DNA of 46,976 nucleotides from an uncultured Mycoplasmatota bacterium (lineage in GTDB: Bacteria > Bacillota_I > Bacilli_A > RF39 > UBA660), in NCBI GenBank assembly GCA_946497925.1, contig CAMMMG010000004.1, forward strand, positions 1-46,976. The letters are read 5' to 3'. The notes beneath the pieces were generated by a model that was not told where the DNA came from, ran no database searches, and saw only the letters and a list, made by a program, of their open reading frames with translations. This document shows, piece by piece, positions 17,202 through 24,409 of this stretch. Position 1 is the stretch's first letter. Each line of letters starts with the position of its first letter. Made by a program: the position numbers and the translations under genes.

Positions 17202-17639
17202 ATGTTTGATAAAATTAAAAGTGATATGGTAAAAGCGATGAAAGAGCAAGATAAGTTTAAACTTTCTGTTATTAGAATGATTAAGGGTTCTATTGATAAA
17301 GAACGTATTGATAAGAAAATAGAAATAACAGATGAAGTAGTTATAGATGTTCTTGCGAAAGAGTTAAAAACAAGAGAAGAATCTAGATTAGAGTTTAGTA
17401 GGGCAGGTAGAACTGATTTAGTAGAAGGTTTAGATAAAGAAATCGCTATTATTAAAGAATATCTGCCAGAACCATTAACAGAGGAAGAAGTAGATAAAAT
17501 AATAGATAAGGCCTTTAAAGAGACAGAAGCATCTTCTATAAAAGATATGGGTAAAGTAATGAAAGTAGTTACTCCTAAAGTAAAAGGAAGATGTGATATG
17601 AAGGAAGTATCTAGTAAAATAAAAGCGAAATTAAGTTAA
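17202..17639 (+). CDS. yqeY: GatB/YqeY domain protein
   Basis: Stand-alone homologue of the tail domain of the GatB subunit of Asp/Glu-tRNA amidotransferase. It is thought to touch tRNA, but its cellular role is not settled. Recognisable segments are MKEQDKFKLSVIRMIK, ELKTREES...AGRTDLVE, IIKEYLPEPLTEEEV and KDMGKVMKVV...GRCDMKEVS. The 145-residue length is standard. The ATG lies 3 bases after the preceding TAG, with AAGGAGG in that gene's end, so it is co-translated. Confidence 0.92.
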   Translation: MFDKIKSDMVKAMKEQDKFKLSVIRMIKGSIDKERIDKKIEITDEVVIDVLAKELKTREESRLEFSRAGRTDLVEGLDKEIAIIKEYLPEPLTEEEVDKIIDKAFKETEASSIKDMGKVMKVVTPKVKGRCDMKEVSSKIKAKLS

Positions 17640-17685
17640 AAAAACTATCCTTTCTACATATTCTATAGAAGAAAGGATGGTTTTT
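17640..17685 (+). terminator. Terminator whose 3' arm carries the next gene's ribosome binding site
   Basis: A stem of about 15 bp (AAAACTATCCTTTCT / AGAAAGGATGGTTTT, one G-T) ends in TTTTT. The 3' arm contains AAAGGATGG, which is the only Shine-Dalgarno for the ATG at 17689. Folding therefore both ends yqeY transcripts and would hide the next gene's start. Confidence 0.75.
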
Positions 17686-17688
17686 ATT

Positions 17689-18393
17689 ATGAAGATTATC
17701 GCTCATAAAAGTAATTTGTATAATAATAAAACCTTTATTGAGTCTGTTAATAGTTTAGAAGGTTTGACTGGTGTTATGTTAGATATAGTTATGACTAGGG
17801 ATAAGCAAGTATTGGTATTTTCTCCTGTAACTACAAATAAAATAACTATTAATACAATACAAAATAGTAATTTGGAAGAATTAACTTATTATGATATTTT
17901 AACATTAGATGACGCTCTTAATATGTTAAATAACTTTAAAGGGAAAATTATTATTAATTTATTACCTTTAAATGAAGCGTTACTTATAGAAGATTATCAA
18001 AAAATAGTTTCTAATAATTTAAGTTATACAGAAGAGGTAAAGAAAGTAACAGATAGATTTCCTAATTTAGATATTTATGTATGTAGTAGTAGTTATAATC
18101 TTTTATATCAAATTATTAGAGTGTTTACTAATAGAAAAAATGGGGTAGTACTAAGTGAAGATAGTGGTAGTTATATAGATGTAGATTTTTATATCTTTAT
18201 ACCTAGTATGTTAAATGAGAAGATAATGGCAGAACAGTTAAGTATAGGTAAAGAAGTAATGGTAAAGATGGAAGATGCTGATGATATATCTATAGTAATA
18301 AGTTTTTTAGAGAAAAATAGAAAAAATAAAGAAAATTATCAATATATTACAAATCATGCGAAAATATTTTATTATAGTGTAAATAATATATAG
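17689..18393 (+). CDS. Glycerophosphodiester-phosphodiesterase-like protein, probably inactive
   Basis: The N-terminus (IIAHKS...NNKTFIESVNSLEGLTGVMLDIVMTRDKQVLVFSP) aligns with the GDPD TIM-barrel entry (IAHRG...NT...GADGIELDVQLTKDG..VVFHD). The catalytic HRG is HKS, the metal-binding Glu-x-Asp is replaced by LDI, and the VVFHD His is not seen (VFSP). About 235 residues, slightly short. I infer a GDPD fold that has lost chemistry; it could be a regulatory or structural protein. ATG 17689 is preferred over 17677, which abuts the binding site. It is followed 30 bases later by the RNase HII gene. Confidence 0.65.
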   Translation: MKIIAHKSNLYNNKTFIESVNSLEGLTGVMLDIVMTRDKQVLVFSPVTTNKITINTIQNSNLEELTYYDILTLDDALNMLNNFKGKIIINLLPLNEALLIEDYQKIVSNNLSYTEEVKKVTDRFPNLDIYVCSSSYNLLYQIIRVFTNRKNGVVLSEDSGSYIDVDFYIFIPSMLNEKIMAEQLSIGKEVMVKMEDADDISIVISFLEKNRKNKENYQYITNHAKIFYYSVNNI

Positions 18394-18423
18394 GGATAGG
18401 AATTATAGTAAAGGATGTAGTTT

Positions 18424-19401
18424 ATGAATAAGTTAGAGATATTTAAAGAGCTAGAAAAATTAGATTTACCTAAAGATAAGTATATAGTAATTAGTGGAGC
18501 GAGTTTAGTAGTTCAAGATATTATAGAAGAAATAGATGATATAGGCTTAACTTGTTCTAAAGAGTTTTATGATGAGTTAGATTGGCCTACTAGAATAGGA
18601 GCTTTTGGTGTAGAAATAAAATATAAAGATTGTTTTGAGATAAGTGATAATTTATATGAATATCAAGATATAGTTTTAATTAATAGTTATAGATTCTTAT
18701 CATTAGAAGAGTGTTTAGAAATAAAGAAAAGATTAAATAGACCTAAAGATAAAAAGTTAATAAAAGACTTAGAACTAAAAGTATGTCTTAAAGATAATTA
18801 TTATTTTGAAAGAAAATTAAGAAAAGAAGGAATAAACTTTATCGCTGGGGTTGATGAAGTAGGAAGAGGTCCTTTAGTAGGTCCTGTTGTCGCCGCTTGT
18901 GTTGTTTTACCAGAACAATTTAATTTAGATGGCTTAACTGATTCTAAAAAACTTAGTGAAAAGAAAAGAGAGTATTTTTATGATGAGATTATGAAGCAAG
19001 CTTTAGGAGTAGGTGTTGGTATTATAAGCGAGAGAAAAATAGATGAAGTTAATATTTATGAAGCGACAAAGATGGCAATGAAGGAAGCGATTAATAATTG
19101 TTCTTGTAAGATAGAACATGTCTTAATAGATGCGATGAGGCTAGATATAGATATTCCAAGTACTTCTATTATTAAAGGAGATTTAAAGAGTATTACAATA
19201 TCTGCTGCTTCCGTAATTGCTAAAGTAACAAGAGATAGAATGTTAGATGAACTAGATAGTAAATACCCTATGTATGACTTTAAAAATAATAAAGGTTATC
19301 CTACTAAGAAACACATAGAAGCCATTAAAAAATATGGAATAATAGATGAACATAGAAGAAGTTACGGACCTGTTAGTGAATATTTAGAGTTGACAAAGTA
19401 A
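18424..19401 (+). CDS. rnhB: RNase HII with an N-terminal nucleotidyltransferase-like extension
   Basis: Removes RNA from RNA-DNA hybrids and misincorporated ribonucleotides. The catalytic domain begins about residue 138: [15 protein letters not shown] (Asp144, Glu145), [18 protein letters not shown] (Asp236) and [10 protein letters not shown]. Residues 1-115 are not the usual RNase HII extension. They read [20 protein letters not shown]...[18 protein letters not shown]...[26 protein letters not shown], which resembles the minimal nucleotidyltransferase-like fold of DUF6036/AbiEii-type proteins, with a degenerate active site. A fusion is the direct reading because the frame is open throughout. 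Starts with ATG 18424 and ends in TAA; topA follows 39 bases on. Confidence 0.88.
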   Translation: MNKLEIFKELEKLDLPKDKYIVISGASLVVQDIIEEIDDIGLTCSKEFYDELDWPTRIGAFGVEIKYKDCFEISDNLYEYQDIVLINSYRFLSLEECLEIKKRLNRPKDKKLIKDLELKVCLKDNYYFERKLRKEGINFIAGVDEVGRGPLVGPVVAACVVLPEQFNLDGLTDSKKLSEKKREYFYDEIMKQALGVGVGIISERKIDEVNIYEATKMAMKEAINNCSCKIEHVLIDAMRLDIDIPSTSIIKGDLKSITISAASVIAKVTRDRMLDELDSKYPMYDFKNNKGYPTKKHIEAIKKYGIIDEHRRSYGPVSEYLELTK

Positions 19402-19440
19402 TGATTCTCATGTATAAATTTGTATGAAAGAAGGGATTAG

Positions 19441-21465
19441 ATGTCTAAAAACTTAGTTATAGTGGAAAGTCCTAGTAAAAGTAAAACTATTGAAAAATAC
19501 TTAGGTAATGATTATAAAGTAGTAGCAAGCCAAGGACATATTAGAGATTTAGCAACTACAGGACATTTAGGTCTTGGTGTTGATATAGAAAATGGTTTTA
19601 AGCCTAATTATATACCATTAAAGGGAAAGAAAAAGATAATTACCGAGTTAAAAAAGTGCGTTAAAGATGCTAGCCATGTTATACTTGCAACCGACCCTGA
19701 TCGTGAGGGAGAAGCGATTTCTTGGCATTTAAAAGAAGCTTTAAATATTAAAGATAAAGATTATGATAGAGTATTATTTCATGAAATAACTAAAGATAAA
19801 GTACTTGATGCGATTAAACATCCTACTAAAATAGATGATAACTTAGTTAAGAGTCAAGAGACTAGAAGAATACTTGATAGAATAATTGGTTTTAGATTAT
19901 CTAAGTTATTACAGTCTAAAATAAAAGCGAAAAGTGCAGGACGTGTGCAAAGTGTTGCTTTAAAACTTATTGTTGATAGAGAACGTGAAATAGAAGCTTT
20001 TGTTCCAGAAGAGTACTTTACAATAACTGCTATCATCGAAGATACAGAAGCGAATCTTTTTAAATATAAAGATGAAGATATTAAACTTCATAATGAAGTT
20101 GATGCTAATAAGGTATTAGAGTCTTTAGGAGATGATTATAACTTAAGTAGTATAGAAAAAAAGAAAAGAAAAAAAGCTAGTCGTGCTCCTTTTATAACTT
20201 CAACTCTACAGCAAGAAGCATCTACTAAGTTAGGCTTTACGGCTAAAAAGACTATGTCTATCGCTCAAAAGTTATATGAAGGAATTGACTTAGGAGATGA
20301 GATAGTTGGTCTTATTACTTATATGAGAACTGACTCTATTAGACTTTCTGATGAGTTTGTAGGTAGTGCATTTCATTATATAGAAGAGAACTTTGGTAAA
20401 AAGTATATTGGTTATACTAAACATGCTAAGAAAACAGATAATGTTCAAGATGCTCATGAAGGTATTAGACCTACTAGTATATTAAGAGAACCTTTAAAAG
20501 TAAAACAATATCTATCTAATGATGAGTTTAAACTATATAGTTTAATCTATAAAAGAGCCTTAGCATCTCTTATGGCTGATGCTATTATGGATCAAACAAC
20601 ATTGATATTTAATAACAATGATTATAAGTTTAAAGCAACTGGAAGTATCTTAAACTTTGATGGTTATTTAAAAGTATATAGTGACTATGAGAAGAATGAA
20701 GATAAAATTATTCCTGAACTTATAGAAGGGAAAGATTATAAAGCTAGTGACATTTTATCTGAACAACACTTTACTAAACCACCTGCAAGATATACAGAAG
20801 CTAAGCTTATTAAAGAAATGGAAGACTTAGGAATAGGACGTCCTTCTACTTATGCTAAGACTATTGATACTATTAAAGAACGAGGTTATGTAAAAGTAGA
20901 AGATAAAAAGTTTGTACCAACTGAAATTGGAATAGAGACAACTGATAAACTGCAAGAGTTCTTTAGTGATATAATAAATGTAGAATACACTAAAAATATG
21001 GAAGAAGAACTTGATAAAATTGCCGATGGTAATTTAGTTTGGAATGAAGTCTTAAAAGAGTTTTATGATATCTTTGAACCTCGGGTTAAGAAAGCATTTA
21101 GTGATATGGAGAAAAAGGAAGCGGAAGAGACAGGAGAAATGTGTCCAGAGTGTGGTAGTCCTTTAGTTAAAAGAACTGGTCGTTATGGAGAGTTTGTCGC
21201 TTGTTCTAATTATCCAGAATGTAAATACATAAAAAAGGAAGAGAAACAAGTGGTTGAAGTATGCAATTGTCTTAAATGTGATGGTAAAATCTTAGAAAGA
21301 AAAACAAGACGTGGTAAAATATTCTATGGTTGTAGTAACTTTCCTAAATGTAAAGAAGCTTATTGGGATAAGCCTACTGGAGAAAAATGTCCAAACTGTG
21401 GGGAAATGTTGATAGAAAAAGATAATAAAATAAAATGCAGTAAATGTGATTATGAGAAAGCCTAA
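19441..21465 (+). CDS. topA: DNA topoisomerase I
   Basis: Type IA topoisomerase that relaxes negative supercoils. Order: TOPRIM domain (LVIVESPSKSKTIEKYLG; DPDREGEAISWHL), then the active-site Tyr294 in TYMRTDSIRLS, then the GIRPTS and GIGRPSTYAKTI segments. Three C-terminal zinc-ribbon motifs start near residue 565 (CPECG...CSNYPEC; CLKC...CSNFPKC; CPNCG...CSKCDY). The 674-residue length is normal. The dprA gene that often lies between rnhB and topA in Bacillota is absent. The last codons overlap the terminator stem. Confidence 0.97.
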   Translation: MSKNLVIVESPSKSKTIEKYLGNDYKVVASQGHIRDLATTGHLGLGVDIENGFKPNYIPLKGKKKIITELKKCVKDASHVILATDPDREGEAISWHLKEALNIKDKDYDRVLFHEITKDKVLDAIKHPTKIDDNLVKSQETRRILDRIIGFRLSKLLQSKIKAKSAGRVQSVALKLIVDREREIEAFVPEEYFTITAIIEDTEANLFKYKDEDIKLHNEVDANKVLESLGDDYNLSSIEKKKRKKASRAPFITSTLQQEASTKLGFTAKKTMSIAQKLYEGIDLGDEIVGLITYMRTDSIRLSDEFVGSAFHYIEENFGKKYIGYTKHAKKTDNVQDAHEGIRPTSILREPLKVKQYLSNDEFKLYSLIYKRALASLMADAIMDQTTLIFNNNDYKFKATGSILNFDGYLKVYSDYEKNEDKIIPELIEGKDYKASDILSEQHFTKPPARYTEAKLIKEMEDLGIGRPSTYAKTIDTIKERGYVKVEDKKFVPTEIGIETTDKLQEFFSDIINVEYTKNMEEELDKIADGNLVWNEVLKEFYDIFEPRVKKAFSDMEKKEAEETGEMCPECGSPLVKRTGRYGEFVACSNYPECKYIKKEEKQVVEVCNCLKCDGKILERKTRRGKIFYGCSNFPKCKEAYWDKPTGEKCPNCGEMLIEKDNKIKCSKCDYEKA

Positions 21466-21479
21466 AAGGGCTTTTTTTC
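21457..21479 (+). terminator. Terminator overlapping the end of topA
   Basis: AAAGCC / GGCTTT stem with the TAA stop in the loop region, followed by TTTTTTT. Confidence 0.7.
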
Positions 21480-21516
21480 TAATCTTTTTTGGTATATAAT
21501 TGATTAAGGTGATGAT

Positions 21517-22371
21517 ATGGAGTCCAGAGTAGTTTATCAACAAAATAAAAGAAGAAAGAAAAAACTTAGATTTAGAAAATGGGTTATTGTTGTATTTCTT
21601 ATTTTCTTCCTTAGTATTTTTTCATTTTCAGCATATGAAGTATATTCTTGGTATAACGACAATAAAGAAGTAGATAATATATCTGATGATGTATTAAAAA
21701 ATACTAAAGTAAAAGAAAAAAAAGATAATAATAATACAGAAAATGTTAATCCACCAGAAGATATTTCTAATGATTATTGGGATTATATAAAAATTAATCT
21801 TTTAGAAGTTGATTTTAATGAACTGCTTAAGAAAAATCCTGATACAGTAGGTTGGATAGAGGTAAAGGGAACAAACATTAATTATCCTATAGTGCAAACT
21901 ACTGATAATAGTTATTATTTAACTCATGCTTTTGATAAAACTAAAAATGAAGCAGGATGGGTTTTTATGGACTATCGAAATGATGCGGTTAATTTTAATC
22001 AAAATACTATTCTTTATGCCCATAGTAGATTGACAGGATCTATGTTTGGAAGTTTAAAAAATATTTTAGAAAGCTCCTGGTATACAAATAAAAACAATCA
22101 TATTATAAGACTTTCTACTCCTACAGAAAACACTATGTGGCAAGTATTTAGTGTTTATACAATTCCTAAAGAAAGTTATTATATAACTCCTAGTTTTAAT
22201 AGTACTGAAGCTTATGGGGAGTTTCTAAATACTATGAAAATTAGAAGTGAAGTAGAGTTTTCTGCAGAAGTTAATACAAATGATAAAATATTAACTCTAT
22301 CGACATGTAAAGATAATTTTGGAAATAGAGTAGTTATGCATGCTAAATTAATTAAGAAAGAGTCGAGATAA
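21517..22371 (+). CDS. srtB: Class B sortase
   Basis: Membrane transpeptidase that links surface proteins to the cell wall. A basic N-terminus and one helix (WVIVVFLIFFLSIFSFSAY) are followed by an Asn-rich linker and a sortase domain. Catalytic residues are His169 (LYAHSRL), Cys264 (LTLSTCKD) and Arg271 (FGNRVVMHAKL). The VGWIEVKGTNINYPIVQ..D...YL segment and a long insertion between His and Cys fit class B. The adjacent downstream gene encodes a protein ending in a sorting signal, the probable substrate. The two have separate promoters. Confidence 0.93.
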   Translation: MESRVVYQQNKRRKKKLRFRKWVIVVFLIFFLSIFSFSAYEVYSWYNDNKEVDNISDDVLKNTKVKEKKDNNNTENVNPPEDISNDYWDYIKINLLEVDFNELLKKNPDTVGWIEVKGTNINYPIVQTTDNSYYLTHAFDKTKNEAGWVFMDYRNDAVNFNQNTILYAHSRLTGSMFGSLKNILESSWYTNKNNHIIRLSTPTENTMWQVFSVYTIPKESYYITPSFNSTEAYGEFLNTMKIRSEVEFSAEVNTNDKILTLSTCKDNFGNRVVMHAKLIKKESR

Positions 22372-22396
22372 GTAGAAAAATATATCTTTTTTGATA

Positions 22397-22456
22397 TTGA
22401 CCTAACACTAAATATCTAGTATGCTTATAGTGAAGATAGGGTAAATAGCTATCTAT
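22397..22456 (+). promoter_or_regulatory. Promoter and 5'-UTR hairpin of the sortase substrate gene
   Basis: TTGACC (22397-22402), a 17-bp spacer and TATGCT (22420-22425). A dyad AGATAG...CTATCT (about 22435-22456) lies in the transcribed leader before GGAAGGAG. This would be a strong, possibly RNA-stabilised message. Confidence 0.65.
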
Positions 22457-22479
22457 CAAATAAGGAAGGAGAGAAAGAA

Positions 22480-23454
22480 GTGAAAAACTTAAAGAAAGGT
22501 TTATTTACATTATCATTTACATTTGTTATGGTAATGGCACTTGGAGTAGTCAACGTTAACGCTCAAGAATATAACTTAATGGACGAAATGTCTAATCTTA
22601 TGGCAGGTAATCCATTAGAAATAAACGTTGGTGATACTTTAACTTATGGTGATGAAGAATGGGTTGGTCGTAATGGACGTCTAAATGTTACATCAGGTAC
22701 TTTAACTATTACTTATAATGATGGTGGCACTCCTGGAATGACTGTTATTACTGATGATATGGTTAACTTTACAGTAGATGGAATTACCGTTGTTAATCCT
22801 GATAAAAGATTCATTGTTCAAGCTGATCTTTCATCAGTATATCCTGATGTTATAATTCCAATTAATTTAACCGTAAATGAAGGTGCACAATTATATGTTA
22901 ATGGAAGACTAGCGATGCCAAGTGGTGCTAATAGTGTATTAGTTAATAATGGTACTGTAAATGTTAGTGAAGCAGGAACTATGGAATTACGTGACCGTGC
23001 AAATATTTATCAAGGAGATGGTGAATTACTAGTATTTGGTAAATTAGCAATGTACGGAAATAGTGGTTCTAATATTAATGATCATACAATTAAACTATAT
23101 GCTCCAGGTGTTGTTTATTCAGCATTTGATATAGTTGATAACATTGTTGTAGGTAATATGAGTTCAGAATATATTCAATTCTCATTAATAGAAGCTGAAG
23201 ATAAGAGTTATGAATCTACATCAGATAATGTTGGTTTACAAGAGTTTTCTTATGCTTATACAGTTATAAGTGAACAAATTAAAGACTTCCCAGAAGTTCC
23301 TGTAACACCAGAAGAAGATACTACTACTGAAGAAGGTACATCTACTGAAAATGTAGAAAATCCAGAAACTAGTGATGGAATCGCTTTATTCTTAGGATTA
23401 ACTATTGTTGGTTTTGCAGGTGTTGCATTAACTTACAGAAGACTTCATAATTAA
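22480..23454 (+). CDS. Sortase-anchored surface protein with NPETS sorting signal
   Basis: Signal peptide (KKGLFTLSFTFVMVMALGVVNVNAQ; cleavage after the Ala region), then about 240 residues of beta-rich, Thr/Val/Gly-rich repeats with no recognised enzyme motif. A Glu/Thr-rich wall-spanning stretch (EEDTTTEEGTSTENVEN) leads to the C-terminal sorting signal: NPETSDG, a hydrophobic helix (IALFLGLTIVGFAGVALTY) and RRLHN. NPxT-type motifs fit a class B sortase such as the one encoded just upstream. Its GTG start follows GGAAGGAGAG. It is probably an abundant coat or adhesin-like protein, judged by promoter strength; function is unknown. Confidence 0.8.
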   Translation: MKNLKKGLFTLSFTFVMVMALGVVNVNAQEYNLMDEMSNLMAGNPLEINVGDTLTYGDEEWVGRNGRLNVTSGTLTITYNDGGTPGMTVITDDMVNFTVDGITVVNPDKRFIVQADLSSVYPDVIIPINLTVNEGAQLYVNGRLAMPSGANSVLVNNGTVNVSEAGTMELRDRANIYQGDGELLVFGKLAMYGNSGSNINDHTIKLYAPGVVYSAFDIVDNIVVGNMSSEYIQFSLIEAEDKSYESTSDNVGLQEFSYAYTVISEQIKDFPEVPVTPEEDTTTEEGTSTENVENPETSDGIALFLGLTIVGFAGVALTYRRLHN

Positions 23455-23462
23455 TAATATTT

Positions 23463-23490
23463 AAGCATTGTTTAGGCAATGCTTTTTCTT
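23463..23490 (+). terminator. Terminator after the surface protein gene
   Basis: AAGCATTG / CAATGCTT perfect stem with a 6-nt loop, followed by TTTCTTTT. Confidence 0.85.
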
Positions 23491-23554
23491 TTCTAACAAA
23501 AATGTAATGAAATAAGCTTTAATATTATGCTATTATCTAGATAGGTGATAGATA

Positions 23555-23722
23555 ATGAAGCAAAGACTAAAAGATATTATATTTTTAATAATAGGGGTTA
23601 GTTTAACAATTATTTTCTATACAATAGTTATACCTTTTCTTGTAATTGTTGGTTTAATTAAAGCAAATTCCATGATTAAGCACTTTAAAACGAGACATAA
23701 ATATGCTAAAATTAATTCGTAA
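23555..23722 (+). CDS. Small membrane protein (55 residues)
   Basis: ATG 23555 to TAA 23722 with an AGGTGA-like site upstream and an extended -10 (TGCTATTAT) about 20 bases before that. One or two hydrophobic helices span residues 8-38 (IIFLIIGVSLTIIFYTIVIP), ending in a basic tail (KTRHKYAK). No family recognised. It precedes the Nudix gene by 12 bases and may share its transcript. Confidence 0.6.
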   Translation: MKQRLKDIIFLIIGVSLTIIFYTIVIPFLVIVGLIKANSMIKHFKTRHKYAKINS

Positions 23723-23734
23723 GGTTGTGATAAT

Positions 23735-24352
23735 ATGGAATATTTAGATTATTATGATGAAGATGGAAATTATTTAGGATATAAAAGTAGGGATGAAGTT
23801 CATAAAGAAGGACTTTGACATAATACTGTTCATTGTTGGTTATATGAGATGGATGGTAGTGTTTACTTTCAAATAAGAAGTAGTAGTCATAAATTTTATA
23901 CGACAGCATCAGGACATGTTTTAAAAGGTGAGACTATTAAAGATGCCTTTAGAAGAGAAATAAATGAGGAGATAGGTCTTGATATAGATAGTAGTGATGC
24001 AACACTTGTAGATATTGTTCCATGGCGTATGGATAAAATGAAAAATGGTACTCTTATTAAAGATAGAGCGAAAGCGAATGTTTATGTTGATTTGTTTGAA
24101 GGAGATTTAGATAGTTTTAAATTTGATCCTAATGAAGTATTAGGTGTTGTTAAAGTAAATGCAAAAGATGCTTTAGATCTCTTTAAAAATGGTAAAGGAG
24201 AAATAGAAGCTGAAATAATTACTACTAAAGATAATAAAAATGTAAAGGAAAGTAAACTGGTTAGTATATATGATTTCTTAGTTCAAAAACACGAGAATGC
24301 CTACGATAAGTATAAAGATGTGTTAAATAAAGTAATAGAAATTACTAAATAA
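23735..24352 (+). CDS. Nudix hydrolase with an in-frame TGA at a conserved Trp position
   Basis: Starting at ATG 23735 (AAGG upstream) the protein reads YDEDGNYLGYKSRDEVHKEGL-stop-HNTVHCWLY and continues to TAA 24352. The TGA is at 23816-23818. This is the isopentenyl-isomerase-like/YfcD subfamily, in which the segment is R..VH..GLWH..VH.W, so the stop falls where Trp is expected. The Nudix box follows: GHVLKGETIKDAFRREINEEIGL, matching GX5EX7REUXEEXGU. Without read-through, translation could restart at ATG 23849, losing the N-terminal strand region. The flanking protein sequence is undamaged on both sides. Confidence 0.85.
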
Positions 24353-24374
24353 GTAGTAATTTCTATTTCTTTTT
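24334..24374 (+). terminator. Terminator overlapping the Nudix 3' end
   Basis: A 13-bp perfect stem AATAGAAATTACT / AGTAATTTCTATT with an 8-nt loop, then TCTTTTT. The left arm is within the last codons of the gene. Confidence 0.8.
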
Positions 24375-24409
24375 GGTACAATACTTTCTAAGATAGGAGA
24401 TAGATAAAA

